A stretch of DNA of 64,000 nt from Agrobacterium larrymoorei (GCF_005145045.1 NZ_CP039692.1:1257501-1321500), one strand, 5' to 3'. Positions 28,316 to 36,440 are shown, counted from the first letter of the stretch. Numbers and translations: made by a program. The notes: a model not told the origin generated them from the letters alone.

Positions 28316-28663
28316 ATGAAAAAGATTCTCGTTGGAACAGTCTTCGCATTGAGCTTCGCATCGCTCGCAATGGCACAGGGCGCAGGTAGTGGCTCTGGCG
28401 GTTCGGGCACTGGCGGCGCTGGCACTGGTTCCAGTTCGGATGGCACGGGAACCGGCGGCACATCCGGCACCGGCACCGGAACCACCGGTTCCGGCACGAC
28501 AACCACGCCGGGCGCAAATGGCACCGGCACGAACGGCACGACAGGTACGGGTTCGCAAACCCCAAACGGCAGCACCAACAACACCGACTGCGCCCCCGGT
28601 TCGCCCGGTAGCCAGGGCACGACATCCAGCGGCAATTCGAGCGGGAATTGCCCGGCGAATTGA
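28316..28663 (+). CDS. Exported Gly/Thr/Ser-rich low-complexity protein
   Basis: A 115-residue protein. The ATG has GGAGGAA nine bases upstream. A signal peptide covers residues 1-21 (KKILVGTVFALSFASLAMAQ). The rest is almost only Gly, Thr, Ser, Asn and Pro in GTG, GSG and TGT runs, ending with two cysteines (DCAPGSPG ... GNCPAN) that could form a disulfide. No domain is recognised; it may be an unstructured cell-surface or periplasmic protein. Its EcfG-like promoter suggests stress induction. A strong terminator follows. Confidence 0.7.
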   Translation: MKKILVGTVFALSFASLAMAQGAGSGSGGSGTGGAGTGSSSDGTGTGGTSGTGTGTTGSGTTTTPGANGTGTNGTTGTGSQTPNGSTNNTDCAPGSPGSQGTTSSGNSSGNCPAN

Positions 28664-28686
28664 CGGGTTTCGTCATATGCAGAACG

Positions 28687-28714
28687 GAGCGCAGGCTGTG
28701 CCTGCGCTCTTTTT
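28687..28714 (+). terminator. Terminator of the Gly/Thr-rich gene
   Basis: GAGCGCAGGC (28687-28696) and GCCTGCGCTC (28700-28709) followed by TTTTT, a canonical intrinsic terminator. Confidence 0.92.
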
Positions 28715-28872
28715 ATGTGGGGCCGCGATCCATTATGGTTGAAGGTAGAAGCGAGTGCCGCGTCGCCGCCGTTTCAGTTTCCCGATGGTCATGTTCATGA
28801 CCACATGCTGATTGACCATCAATCGACAGGGCTTTATCCAATCGATTGAAGACATGAACGCAATGCGCATAA

Positions 28873-29490
28873 GTGGAATCGATATTGAACCGTAAGCATG
28901 CTGAGATTGAAGGTATCGTCCACCTTATCCATCAGAAAAATAAGTCTCTTCTCGATCTGATCGGCAAGGAGCCGCCGGTAGACTATTTCACGCAGGCAGT
29001 GGCTTTGATCCGACAGGATCACGCGTCTGAGGCAGCGGCGTTCGCTATTCACGAACATAAGAAAAATTCTCTCAGTTTCATGCCAAATGCCTGGCGTCGC
29101 GAGCTGGAGCTGCATCGTCACTCCTGGGACGGGTGCGAACGGTGGTGGGCCGGGTTTCCGCTTATCGCATGGATAGAATTGCGCCCGGTAACAGCCAGCC
29201 GCAAGGCGCATCTGAGAATAATTGCAGAGGTTGGGCCGCTTCATGATTACTCGTTTCGGAAATCCCTTATCGAAACGATCCGGCAGGGTGGACAAGAACA
29301 GCGTCTACAGCGCATTAAGTTCCCCGCTGGGGCAACGGATCAAACATGTCGTTACTCCCGGTTTTTCCACGGGAACTCTATCGAAATAGAGTTGAGTTCG
29401 GGGGAACTTCTGGCTCGGGATATCAAGAATTTGATCAATAGTTTCGGCCCCGAGATCGATCTGGTCGCGGCGTCCATCCGTAAACTTTAA
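28873..29490 (+). CDS. Uncharacterised 205-residue protein
   Basis: Open frame starting with GTG at 28873; no good ribosome site is visible, so the start is uncertain. I recognise no family. The protein appears soluble, with no signal peptide or membrane segment. Residues about 1-60 are helical (NRKHAEIEGIVHLIHQKNKSLLDL) and the second half alternates strand-like and helical parts, with WAGFPLIAWIELRPV, HLRIIAEVGPL and a terminal DIKNLINSFGPEIDLVAASI. The strand-helix order with LRIIAEVGPL would suit a nuclease-like alpha/beta fold, but no catalytic motif is evident. Base composition is less GC-rich than its neighbours, which may point to recent acquisition. Confidence 0.5.
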   Translation: MESILNRKHAEIEGIVHLIHQKNKSLLDLIGKEPPVDYFTQAVALIRQDHASEAAAFAIHEHKKNSLSFMPNAWRRELELHRHSWDGCERWWAGFPLIAWIELRPVTASRKAHLRIIAEVGPLHDYSFRKSLIETIRQGGQEQRLQRIKFPAGATDQTCRYSRFFHGNSIEIELSSGELLARDIKNLINSFGPEIDLVAASIRKL

Positions 29491-29755
29491 CGATCCATCT
29501 GCATTGGAATTTAACCAGAAAATTAACATTTCGTTTACCAATTGCAGGGCATGAAAGCATCATGATGCCCTTCTGAGTTGCGTGCGTCGCATCCTGAATT
29601 GGCAGCCTGCGAGCGAATTTTGCTCAAGGCAACGGTCCCGTGATGATTACGGGCACCCACCGTGGTTAACCGTGAAATGTCTCATCATCGCTGGCTTATT
29701 TCGTCTGCCCGTTACACGGCGCAGGGGAATGGCGTTTTGTCTTCACGGAGTGACC
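29491..29755. other. Flagellin upstream region
   Basis: 265 bp without a gene. It is AT-rich near 29510-29560 (GAATTTAACCAGAAAATTAACATTTCG), suitable for a promoter, but I cannot assign sigma-28 or other boxes. Confidence 0.3.
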
Positions 29756-31447
29756 ATGACAAGCATTCTCACAAATCTCTCCAGCATGTCTGCTTTGCAG
29801 ACCATGCGCTCGCTCACGTCCAGTCTTCAGCAGACGCAGGATCAGGTAAGCTCTGGCCTGCGCGTCGCACGTGCTTCTGACGATGTGACTTACTGGTCTA
29901 TCTCGACCACGATGCGCTCCGACAACAAGGCGAATGCGAGTGCGGCGGACGCCATGGGCGTGGGGCAGGCGAAGGCCGACGTCGCTTATGAGGGAACGAG
30001 TTCGATCATCGATATTCTGTCGGAGTTCAAGGCGAAGCTTGTGACAGCCAAGGACCCCAGCATGGATGCCGCCAAGATCCAGGGTGAGCTTTCGCAATTG
30101 AACAGGCAGGCCGAGCAAATCGTCCAGTCTTCGACATTCAATGGCGTCAACTGGCTCAAGACCGATGCGGCAGCTCATATTCGTGACGTGGACGTGCTGG
30201 ACGAAACCGTCGTCTCGGCTTTCATTCGCAATTCCTCCGACAGCGTTGGGGTCAAGCTTGCGCCGATAGATTTACGCACAACATCCATGCTCAATACGGG
30301 AGGCGGCGGAATTCTTCAGAAGGATACGCTGGACTATTACATGCCCGTCGGCGGCATGTATTCGGACACGTATCGGCATGAAGGCCACGAGGACCATCTT
30401 TTCATTGGGCCTCAAACCTTTGCTGCGGGCGATTTTCTGACCTTCGATCTGGTTGTCGACAGAAGCTCGGTATCGGCAGGTGATACCTTTGCGATAACAA
30501 TCGACAAGAGCGTGATCGATACCGCCCTCGGCACGACGGATGGCGTGATCAAAAATGCATCCGATATAAGGAAGGTATTCACGCAGGCATTTCAGGACGC
30601 CGGTGCAAGCCCTTATGCCGATATGTATCGGTCCTATCTAACGGATTCGCGACGATACGAAATCCAGTCGCTGGAAACGACATCGCACGAAGGTTCGAGT
30701 ATCTACATCGAAAACATTGCGACATCGCCAGCATCCACAGAGATGCAGCTTGGTCTGACGAGTTCGTCTTTGATCAATCATGATAACATGCTTGAATCGA
30801 CGGCGATGTACTTTTCGGCTCCGTTCAAAGTCATGCTCGATGCGACAATCTCCTTCGATCTGAGCATCGATAATGCGCCTGTCACTACCTATACGATAGA
30901 CCGTTCCGCCGTGGATGCAGCCCTGGGAACGAGCGACGGCATCATTACGAGCGCGGATGACCTTAAGGCCGTGATAGAGCATGTCGCTTCCGGTTCGGGG
31001 CTGGATATCAGCGTATCCGGCAACAAGCTTTCCTTCTTCCCCGACCAGGCGGACTATCCGGGTTACGGCAACAAGGCGGCGGATTTTTATATGAGCGCTC
31101 TGCGCCCCAACCCGCCTTTCACCCTCCGCTTCGATCTTGCGGAAGTCGATATCACCTCCGGGCAGTTTACCGTCGATGAATATCTGGAAGGCGTGGAGCA
31201 CATGCTGAGCGATGCGAGAGACAGCGCCAGCACCATCGGCTCTCTCCAGCAACGTCTCACGCGGCAGCTCGATTTCACCCAGAAGATGGGCGACGTGATG
31301 GACCAGAGCGTCAGCCGGTTGGTTGACACGGACATGGAAGAGGCGTCCGCCCGGCTATCTGCGCTTCAGACACAGCAGCAGCTTGCCGTCCAGAGTTTGC
31401 AGATCGCAAATACCAGTTCAAACACCATTCTGACGTTGTTCTCGTAA
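29756..31447 (+). CDS. Long orphan flagellin
   Basis: Flagellar filament protein of 563 residues; rhizobial flagellins are usually 300-430. The conserved ends are intact: N-terminal MTSILTNLSSMSALQTMRSL ... GLRVARASDDVTYWSISTTMRSDN (about 1-60) and C-terminal FTQKMGDVMDQSVSRLVDTDMEEASARL ... SNTILTLFS. The extra length is a central region (about 190-440) with two copies of a similar module: ITIDKSVIDTALGTTDGVI (about 245) and YTIDRSAVDAALGTSDGII (about 380), each preceded by an FDL strand. GGAG lies 6 bases before the ATG at 29756. No flagellar assembly genes are nearby. It is convergent with the UPF0303 gene across a shared terminator. Confidence 0.9.
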   Translation: MTSILTNLSSMSALQTMRSLTSSLQQTQDQVSSGLRVARASDDVTYWSISTTMRSDNKANASAADAMGVGQAKADVAYEGTSSIIDILSEFKAKLVTAKDPSMDAAKIQGELSQLNRQAEQIVQSSTFNGVNWLKTDAAAHIRDVDVLDETVVSAFIRNSSDSVGVKLAPIDLRTTSMLNTGGGGILQKDTLDYYMPVGGMYSDTYRHEGHEDHLFIGPQTFAAGDFLTFDLVVDRSSVSAGDTFAITIDKSVIDTALGTTDGVIKNASDIRKVFTQAFQDAGASPYADMYRSYLTDSRRYEIQSLETTSHEGSSIYIENIATSPASTEMQLGLTSSSLINHDNMLESTAMYFSAPFKVMLDATISFDLSIDNAPVTTYTIDRSAVDAALGTSDGIITSADDLKAVIEHVASGSGLDISVSGNKLSFFPDQADYPGYGNKAADFYMSALRPNPPFTLRFDLAEVDITSGQFTVDEYLEGVEHMLSDARDSASTIGSLQQRLTRQLDFTQKMGDVMDQSVSRLVDTDMEEASARLSALQTQQQLAVQSLQIANTSSNTILTLFS

Positions 31448-31471
31448 CTCGGCTCTTTTGCTCGAGAGGGT

Positions 31472-31502
31472 GGTGAAGGTGGTCTGTCGACCAGCCTTCA
31501 CC
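31472..31502. terminator. Bidirectional terminator, flagellin / UPF0303
   Basis: GGTGAAGG (31472-31479) and CCTTCACC (31495-31502) with an inner TGGT/ACCA extension form a long stem between two convergent genes. Confidence 0.7.
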
Positions 31503-31504
31503 CA

Positions 31505-31966
31505 TCAATTGCCCAGCAGTTCCCGCAGGCTCTCCACGATCAGCGCGTGATCCTGAACATCGGGAAGGCCGCTGACGGCGACGGAGCCTACCAGCGTGCC
31601 TTCTCGCAATATCAGCGGAAAGCCGCCGCCGCTTGCGACGTAGTCGGCGACTGGAAGACCGAACTTGGCGTTGAAATCGTAACCCTTGGCTTCTGCCTCA
31701 AGCCTGACCCGGAGAGAACTGCGATGGAAGCGATGGACGACGGCGCATTTGCGTCTGGTCCAGCCGAAATTATCGATGGTCGCTCCAGGCAGAAGCGTTG
31801 CAAACACCACATCATTGGCATGCCGGATTTCGATGCCGACAGGGTGGTGTTGCTCGGCGGCTTTCTGCCGGATCAGGCTTCCCAGCTTCCAGGCAAAATC
31901 ATAGTGAAATGTCGGGATATGCAGTGCTGTCTCTTCTGCTTTTACCGTCTCGATGGTGGGCGTCAT
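31505..31966 (-). CDS. UPF0303 (haem-degrading/HbpS-like domain) protein
   Basis: Small cytoplasmic protein of 153 residues in the UPF0303 branch of the HbpS/DUF336 fold. Recognisable segments are AWKLGSLIRQKAAEQHHPVGIEI (about 26-48), FATLLPGATIDNFGWTRRKCAVVHRFHRSS (about 54-83) and the C-terminal ASGGGFPLILREGTLVGSVAVSGLPDVQDHALIV. Databases call these haem-degrading-domain proteins, but enzymatic activity is not proven for this branch. It sits 24 bp downstream of an exported-protein gene on the same strand and may be cotranscribed. Confidence 0.8.
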   Translation of the reverse strand: MTPTIETVKAEETALHIPTFHYDFAWKLGSLIRQKAAEQHHPVGIEIRHANDVVFATLLPGATIDNFGWTRRKCAVVHRFHRSSLRVRLEAEAKGYDFNAKFGLPVADYVASGGGFPLILREGTLVGSVAVSGLPDVQDHALIVESLRELLGN

Positions 31967-31990
31967 GGGGTGCCTTATCTTCCTTGCGCG

Positions 31991-32377
31991 TTACTTCTTC
32001 GCAGCCATTATGGCCGTTTGGACATTGTCTGCAAACTTACCAAGCGCGCCTTTCTGGTTGCGGTAGTCGATCCCCTGAACCACGCTGACGGTCATATTTT
32101 CGACCGCGATACATTGAACGGTAAAGACACCGCGCCCTTCCTTGCCGCCGCTGACGAGAACCAGCTGTCCCGGAAAACTCTGAACATTCGCATCAAGGCC
32201 TACCTTCGCAGCGGCCTTTTCCACCACCGCGCCGCAGGTTTCGATATCGAGCGCGGCTTCTGGTGTTCGCTCGACATGGTAGGTGAGATTGAAGTCCTTG
32301 CTTTGCGCAGAGACGGAAAGCGCGAATCCCAACAGCGATGCCGTCGCTGAGAGTGCCAGTGTCAAAGCTTTGCTCAT
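31991..32377 (-). CDS. Small exported protein, unknown function
   Basis: 128 residues from the ATG at 32375-32377, preceded by GGGAGGAAC. A signal peptide covers residues about 1-24 (ALTLALSATASLLGFALSVS, cleavage near SAQSK). The mature part has two cysteines (about 49 and 89; TCGAVV and TVQCIAVE) likely joined by a disulfide, and a glycine-rich turn SGGKEGRGV. It resembles a family of short periplasmic proteins seen in Rhizobiaceae, for which I know no role. The longer frame to 32449 lacks a ribosome site. Confidence 0.65.
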   Translation of the reverse strand: MSKALTLALSATASLLGFALSVSAQSKDFNLTYHVERTPEAALDIETCGAVVEKAAAKVGLDANVQSFPGQLVLVSGGKEGRGVFTVQCIAVENMTVSVVQGIDYRNQKGALGKFADNVQTAIMAAKK

Positions 32378-32503
32378 AAGTGTTCCTCCCCAACACGGAG
32401 TTTCGACCAATCGAAGCGTTTTTATTTCTGGTTGTCGATGATCTGGCAAGCCATGGTTGCCACAGGATCGGTTGGTCGATTGTCATCAACCATACCGAGG
32501 CAC

Positions 32504-32529
32504 GGAACAAAATAAATTCTCTGGAAGTT
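32504..32529 (+). promoter_or_regulatory. EcfG-like promoter of the small 32560 gene
   Basis: GGAAC (32504-32508), 17-bp spacer, AGTT (32526-32529), 30 bp before the proposed GTG start. The -35 box is exact; the -10 box differs at the first base. Confidence 0.5.
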
Positions 32530-32559
32530 ACAGGATATATAAAATCTGTTTGGTGCGAC

Positions 32560-32814
32560 GTGAACACAAATCCTTCATCCTACTCAGCCATCCCGCTTTC
32601 ATCAGACGATCTCGAGGAGATCGACCGATTTCTCGATGCCTGGTGCGAAGAAAACGGTGTCGATAAAAATGATGGAAGAGCGCAGGAAGTGGCTTCTGCG
32701 CTGATCGACTGGTATTCGACAAGCCCGAGCTATCGTCAGAAATCCAAGCTGGAACACGCGCCGCATTTGCCTGCCTCGGACCGGATTTCCACGCTTCTCG
32801 ACCAGTTGAAATAA
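32560..32814 (+). CDS. Small uncharacterised acidic protein
   Basis: 84 residues if started at the GTG at 32560; the frame is open back to 32380, but an EcfG-like promoter ending at 32529 makes a start beyond it more likely. No strong ribosome site is seen. The sequence is acidic and helical (LSSDDLEEIDRFLDAWCEENG, about 16-36; RAQEVASALIDWY), ending with SDRISTLLDQLK. No family is recognised. It is probably a stress-induced small protein; it converges on the PRC-barrel gene with a shared terminator. Confidence 0.5.
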   Translation: MNTNPSSYSAIPLSSDDLEEIDRFLDAWCEENGVDKNDGRAQEVASALIDWYSTSPSYRQKSKLEHAPHLPASDRISTLLDQLK

Positions 32815-32863
32815 TGCATTTTCTGAGAACGCACATATTTGCCACCGTCGTAGATGTGGCGAA

Positions 32864-32888
32864 AAAGGCAGGGGGTTAGCCTGCCTTT
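32864..32888. terminator. Bidirectional terminator before PRC-barrel gene
   Basis: AAAGGCAGG (32864-32872) and CCTGCCTTT (32880-32888) form a 9-bp stem between convergent genes, with A-run on one side and T-run on the other. Confidence 0.8.
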
Positions 32889-32905
32889 CCAAAGTCGGTT
32901 CAAGA

Positions 32906-33202
32906 TCAGTGCTGATGCTCAGGCATCTCTTTGAGCTGATCCTTCGTCCACGACGTCACGGCGTGAACGTCGCCATCTTCATCGCGCATGAAATCCAGAT
33001 CAGAGATGGAGACGGCGACCGGCTTTGCGCCAATTCCCAAGAAGCCGCCGACATCGATAATCACCGTGCTGTTGGTGCCGATACCATGGACATGGTCAAC
33101 CTTGCCGACCTTGTGGTCGTCAGCTCCGTATACCGTCGCTCCTCCGAGTACCGATGGTCTCAGTTCATCAGCGGTGAGGCGGATATGATTGCTATGATCC
33201 AT
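32906..33202 (-). CDS. PRC-barrel domain protein
   Basis: Small soluble protein of 98 residues comprising one PRC-barrel: PSVLGGATVYGADDHKVGKVDHVHG (about 16-40), VIIDVGGFLGIGAKPVAVSISDLDFM (about 47-72). The ATG at 33200-33202 has AGGAG nine bases upstream; the open frame runs to 33322 with no start site. PRC-barrels bind partners or RNA in various systems; free ones in rhizobia are commonly stress genes. An EcfG-like promoter with correct spacing lies upstream, supporting that. Confidence 0.85.
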   Translation of the reverse strand: MDHSNHIRLTADELRPSVLGGATVYGADDHKVGKVDHVHGIGTNSTVIIDVGGFLGIGAKPVAVSISDLDFMRDEDGDVHAVTSWTKDQLKEMPEHQH

Positions 33203-33231
33203 GATTTTTCTCCTGTTGTTAGGACAAGGAG

Positions 33232-33256
33232 AACTCACGGAATCCACTCGCGTTCC
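33232..33256 (-). promoter_or_regulatory. EcfG-like promoter of the PRC-barrel gene
   Basis: On the minus strand: GGAAC (33256-33252), 16-bp spacer, AGTT (33235-33232), about 30 bp before the start codon. Exact -35, one mismatch in the -10. Confidence 0.5.
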
Positions 33257-33343
33257 AAGACCATTCAATTTCTGGCGATGCTCGCGAAACATTTTTCTCA
33301 GAAAAGCTATGTCGCGTGGCAAGGCGACAGTGTTCGTGGCTCA

Positions 33344-35059
33344 TCACGCTGCAGGCGACATCTTGAACGTAAAGCAGGTCTCGTTCCCACTCGAGCAAAC
33401 GTCAATTCGTCCACCATGCGCCTGCGCAATCTGCGAGGCGATGTAGAGACCAAGGCCTAGACCCTGTACGCCGGGTCGGTCTTCTCCGCGCTTGAATGGC
33501 AGGAAGAGTTTCGCGATCATTTCCGGTGGGATCGGTCTTCCGCCGTTCCTGACGGCGATCTCCAGTATGCCGTTGTTCAGCATGGCCTCGACCTGGATCG
33601 GCAACAAGGCATCGCCGTGCATGACGGCATTGGACAGCAGGTTGGATATCATTTGCGCGATCCGAGGCGCATCAACCGAGACTCGTTCCTGAAGGTTGAG
33701 GGTGACAGAAATGTCGCGGTCCGGGTGCGCTACCCTCACTTCCTCGACGACATGCGCCAGGGTTTCGGCAAGATCGCAATCGGCTAATGCAAGGGCGATG
33801 CCGCCGCCCATTCGGGCTCTGGCAAGGTCCATCACATTGTCCACCAGCCCCGCCATTCGGGAAATGCTCGCTTTCATGAGATTGAGAACGAGAGGGCTCC
33901 GTTCGCTCCAGCCTTCCTTGATGAGACGGTTCGTTCCGGCATTGAGGGCAGCGAGCGGGTTGCGGAGATCGTGCCCGAGAACGGCAATGAACTGCTCCCG
34001 CAGTTCGGAAAGCTCGCGCTCATGCTGAAGAGAGGTCTGTGCGGCCTCGAGGCGTTCGAATGCGTCGAGATGGTGCGCGATCAGTTCGGCGAAGAGCTTG
34101 AACGTGCCGATCACCTGTGGATTGTTGACATTCGCGGGATTGGCATCGATTGCACATAGCGTGCCCCAGAAAGAGCCGTTCTTTAGAATGATCGGCATGG
34201 AGATGTAGCCGCGCAGACCGTAGATACGTGGGGTATGATGATCGCAATATTTGGCGTCCGCTACCGCGTCATCGAACACGACGATCTGCCGGTGATCGCG
34301 GATTTCGTTGCAAAGCGTGCTTTCGACCGGCAGCTCGTCCCCCGGCTTCAGGCCAAAGCCCACATGGTCGAGCACGCTGCAAGTGATCCATCTTGTTTCG
34401 GTGACGCGTGCGATGGCTGCGAACCCCATGCCTGTCAATCGGAGAACGACGTCCAGCATGGTTGGAACCGCGGCGATGCTGGCAATGACATCGATATCGC
34501 GTCGAAATTCATCCGCCGAAGGCTCTTCAACCCCGGCGGCGCTCAGCCGCAGTCCTGAATTGAATTCCATATGCTCGATGGCAGTTGCCGCGGCTTCTGC
34601 AAGCGCATCGAGCGTTTCGATTTCCCACTGCGTCGGCTCATACGGCTTTGACCAATAGGCACCGATTGCGCCCACGGGACTGGCCTTTTTGATAGGGCTC
34701 ATGGCCACTGCGCGCACGAAGGTTTCGGCATAAAGCTCATGGGGTATCCGCTCGTCCACGGAGATATCTGGAACAACGACCGTCTGCCTGTTGATCATCG
34801 ACCATCCGGAGATGCACGCGACTTCGGGAAAGGTCTGCCCTTTCCAGAGAGGGCCGATGGCATCTTCTTCGACATAGTGGCAAAGATCACCTTCGCGGCG
34901 AACGATCGTAATGCCCTCGCAGCCGATAAGGGTGCGCGCGCTGGCCCGGATCATTGCGATGACATCTGCAAGGCTGTGGGCGCGAGATATCGCGGATGTC
35001 GCTTCCGTGAGGCTGGCAAGAGGCGTCTTGCGCGCAGGCGTTTGATTGAGCGGTGCCAT
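33344..35059 (-). CDS. GAF-domain sensor histidine kinase
   Basis: Soluble hybrid-less histidine kinase of 571 residues with no membrane segment. Two GAF-type domains (about 20-155 and 185-335; the second contains TLCNEIRDHRQIVVFDDA and FWGTLCAIDANPANV) precede a HisKA domain with the phosphoacceptor motif IAVLGHDLRNPLAAL (about 360) and an ATPase domain with N-box ISNLLSNAVMHG, then GVQGLGLGLYIASQI. The ATG at 35057-35059 is preceded by GGAAGGA. The second GAF resembles those of light- or redox-sensing kinases, but the chromophore cysteine cannot be assigned. A single-domain response regulator is divergent from it 241 bp away, a likely partner. Confidence 0.9.
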   Translation of the reverse strand: MAPLNQTPARKTPLASLTEATSAISRAHSLADVIAMIRASARTLIGCEGITIVRREGDLCHYVEEDAIGPLWKGQTFPEVACISGWSMINRQTVVVPDISVDERIPHELYAETFVRAVAMSPIKKASPVGAIGAYWSKPYEPTQWEIETLDALAEAAATAIEHMEFNSGLRLSAAGVEEPSADEFRRDIDVIASIAAVPTMLDVVLRLTGMGFAAIARVTETRWITCSVLDHVGFGLKPGDELPVESTLCNEIRDHRQIVVFDDAVADAKYCDHHTPRIYGLRGYISMPIILKNGSFWGTLCAIDANPANVNNPQVIGTFKLFAELIAHHLDAFERLEAAQTSLQHERELSELREQFIAVLGHDLRNPLAALNAGTNRLIKEGWSERSPLVLNLMKASISRMAGLVDNVMDLARARMGGGIALALADCDLAETLAHVVEEVRVAHPDRDISVTLNLQERVSVDAPRIAQMISNLLSNAVMHGDALLPIQVEAMLNNGILEIAVRNGGRPIPPEMIAKLFLPFKRGEDRPGVQGLGLGLYIASQIAQAHGGRIDVCSSGNETCFTFKMSPAA

Positions 35060-35120
35060 TCTCGTCCTTCCCTGGTGAGACGATGGCCTCATTTGTAATC
35101 GCCAGTTTCGCACGAAAGCG

Positions 35121-35159
35121 AAACATTTGAAATGTTTTGTACATTGTCGGACGCAATGT
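35121..35159. promoter_or_regulatory. Two palindromes between kinase and response regulator
   Basis: AAACATTT-G-AAATGTTT (35121-35137) is perfect; directly after it ACATTG-N7-CAATGT (35141-35159) forms a second dyad sharing the ACATT/AATGT core. They are placed just upstream of the kinase gene and may be a double operator. Confidence 0.45.
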
Positions 35160-35277
35160 GCAACGTGGAAAAACCAAATTGCTTGCGTCAAGGTTACACC
35201 TTACGAAATGCCCGGTCGCGACTGGCTCTTTTCCAGCGAATAATTCCGAAATAGATGAAACTTAGAGCCTGCTTCGT

Positions 35278-35302
35278 GGAACGATATCGGAGGACGTTCG
35301 TT
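35278..35302 (+). promoter_or_regulatory. Exact EcfG-type promoter match at the response-regulator start
   Basis: GGAAC (35278-35282), 16 bp, CGTT (35299-35302). It is a full match but overlaps the GGAGG-TTG start at 35301, so it would work only if translation starts further in, for example GTG at 35364 or 35376. Confidence 0.4.
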
Positions 35303-35747
35303 GAACAGCCGCGAACACCGGTCTCGCCAAGGCTTGCAGCAGAGCCAGTTCTCTTGCAACAACGTGGAACACCCCGTGCAATCTCTCAGCTCCCTATCCG
35401 TTCTCGTGGTGGAAGACGAGCCGCTCATCCGCTGCACGACAGTCGATGCGCTGGAGATGGAAGGCTATAAGGTGTTTGAGGCCGCATCTGCCGGCGAGGC
35501 GCTTTCACTCATGCATGACCACCCGGAAATCTCCCTGATCTTTACGGACATAGATATGCCGGGCTCGATGGACGGCGTGAAGTTGGCAGGTTTCGTCCGC
35601 GACAGATGGCCTCCGATCAAGATCATCGTCACGTCTGGCCGCATGTCTCCCGCATCGAGAGACCTGCCGCGCGGCGTGCCATTCATGCCGAAGCCATATG
35701 ATTATGAAAAGCTCGTCGGCTCTATACGAGAACTTACACTCGCTTAA
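35301..35747 (+). CDS. Single-domain response regulator
   Basis: Receiver-only protein, 148 residues from a TTG with GGAGG seven bases upstream. Receiver motifs: VLVVEDEPLIR (acidic pair, about 34-44), phosphoacceptor D83 in IFTDIDMPG, Thr/Ser in IVTSGRMS and the late Lys in FMPKPYD. There is no output domain, so it acts through protein contact or as a phosphate relay. Residues 1-30 are poorly conserved, and a GTG at 35364 or 35376 would remove them and reconcile the start with the EcfG promoter. Likely partner: the divergent GAF kinase. Confidence 0.85.
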   Translation: MNSREHRSRQGLQQSQFSCNNVEHPVQSLSSLSVLVVEDEPLIRCTTVDALEMEGYKVFEAASAGEALSLMHDHPEISLIFTDIDMPGSMDGVKLAGFVRDRWPPIKIIVTSGRMSPASRDLPRGVPFMPKPYDYEKLVGSIRELTLA

Positions 35748-35784
35748 TTCAGGGCGTTGAAGCCTTCGCCAGCCGCCGCCCCTT

Positions 35785-36012
35785 TCAGCCGTTGACGGAG
35801 GCTTTGCCTCGCTTCTTCGGCGCGTTTGGCGGTGGAATGATGACTGTCTCGGCCTCACGGGCCAGGCGCGCCTCGCGCAGGCGCTCCGTTTTCTTCAGGC
35901 GCTGGGCGGTTTCTGCTGCAATAATCTGTGCTGAAGCCTCGTCCGTGGCAGATGCCTTCTCCCTTGGACTCATCTTGCCCGGCTTGAAGAATTCTTCTTT
36001 CGTAGCGGTCAT
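35785..36012 (-). CDS. Small charged helical protein
   Basis: 75 residues, rich in Ala, Lys, Glu and Arg, with AGGA nine bases before the ATG. A single helix (about 20-55, ATDEASAQIIAAETAQRLKK TERLREARLAREA) is followed by VIIPPPNAPKKRGKASVNG. It looks like a conserved Rhizobiaceae small protein of unknown function. It lies 27 bp downstream of rpsU on the same strand and may be cotranscribed. Confidence 0.6.
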   Translation of the reverse strand: MTATKEEFFKPGKMSPREKASATDEASAQIIAAETAQRLKKTERLREARLAREAETVIIPPPNAPKKRGKASVNG

Positions 36013-36039
36013 GTTGAAATCCTTTCGGTTTGATGGTCG

Positions 36040-36276
36040 TCAGCGGGTGCGGGCGACTTTCTTCGGTCCCGGCAGCAAGCCTTCACGCTGCATCTTTTTC
36101 TTGGCGAGCTTCCGGTGGCGACGAACGGCTTCCGCTTCTTCGCGAACACGCTTTTGGGACGGCTTTTCATAGGATTGGCGTGCCCGCATTTCGCGGAAGA
36201 GGCCTTCGCGCTGCATTTTCTTTTTCAGAACGCGGAGGGCTTGTTCGACATTGTTGTCTCTAACGAGTACCTGCAA
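36040..36276 (-). CDS. rpsU: 30S ribosomal protein S21
   Basis: Ribosomal protein bS21, 78 residues. [25 protein letters not shown] at the N-terminus and the Arg-rich [31 protein letters not shown] are diagnostic. The extended C-terminus repeats the KKKMQREGL segment found at residues 19-27 (again at 60-66), which is unusual but seen in rhizobial S21. It is placed next to a cold-shock gene on the same strand, a common association in alphaproteobacteria. Confidence 0.93.
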   Translation of the reverse strand: MQVLVRDNNVEQALRVLKKKMQREGLFREMRARQSYEKPSQKRVREEAEAVRRHRKLAKKKMQREGLLPGPKKVARTR

Positions 36277-36440
36277 AACGTCTCCTTATGCGGCCAGTCG
36301 CCGCTTTTTTATGAGATGAGATAGGGTTCGATTGGGCTTTTCGACGTGATGCTCCGGTGAAGTTCAAGTCGAATTCCGGGGCCGTCAAAAACGCCCGTAT
36401 CTCTATCTTTGTCAGGCGTCAGGGTTTTCCCAACGCCATA

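Noticed and set aside
28380..28560. Repetitive GGCACCGGC-like units, considered as CRISPR or tandem repeat
   Set aside because: Units are short, irregular and in frame with a Gly/Thr-rich protein with signal peptide, so they are coding low complexity.
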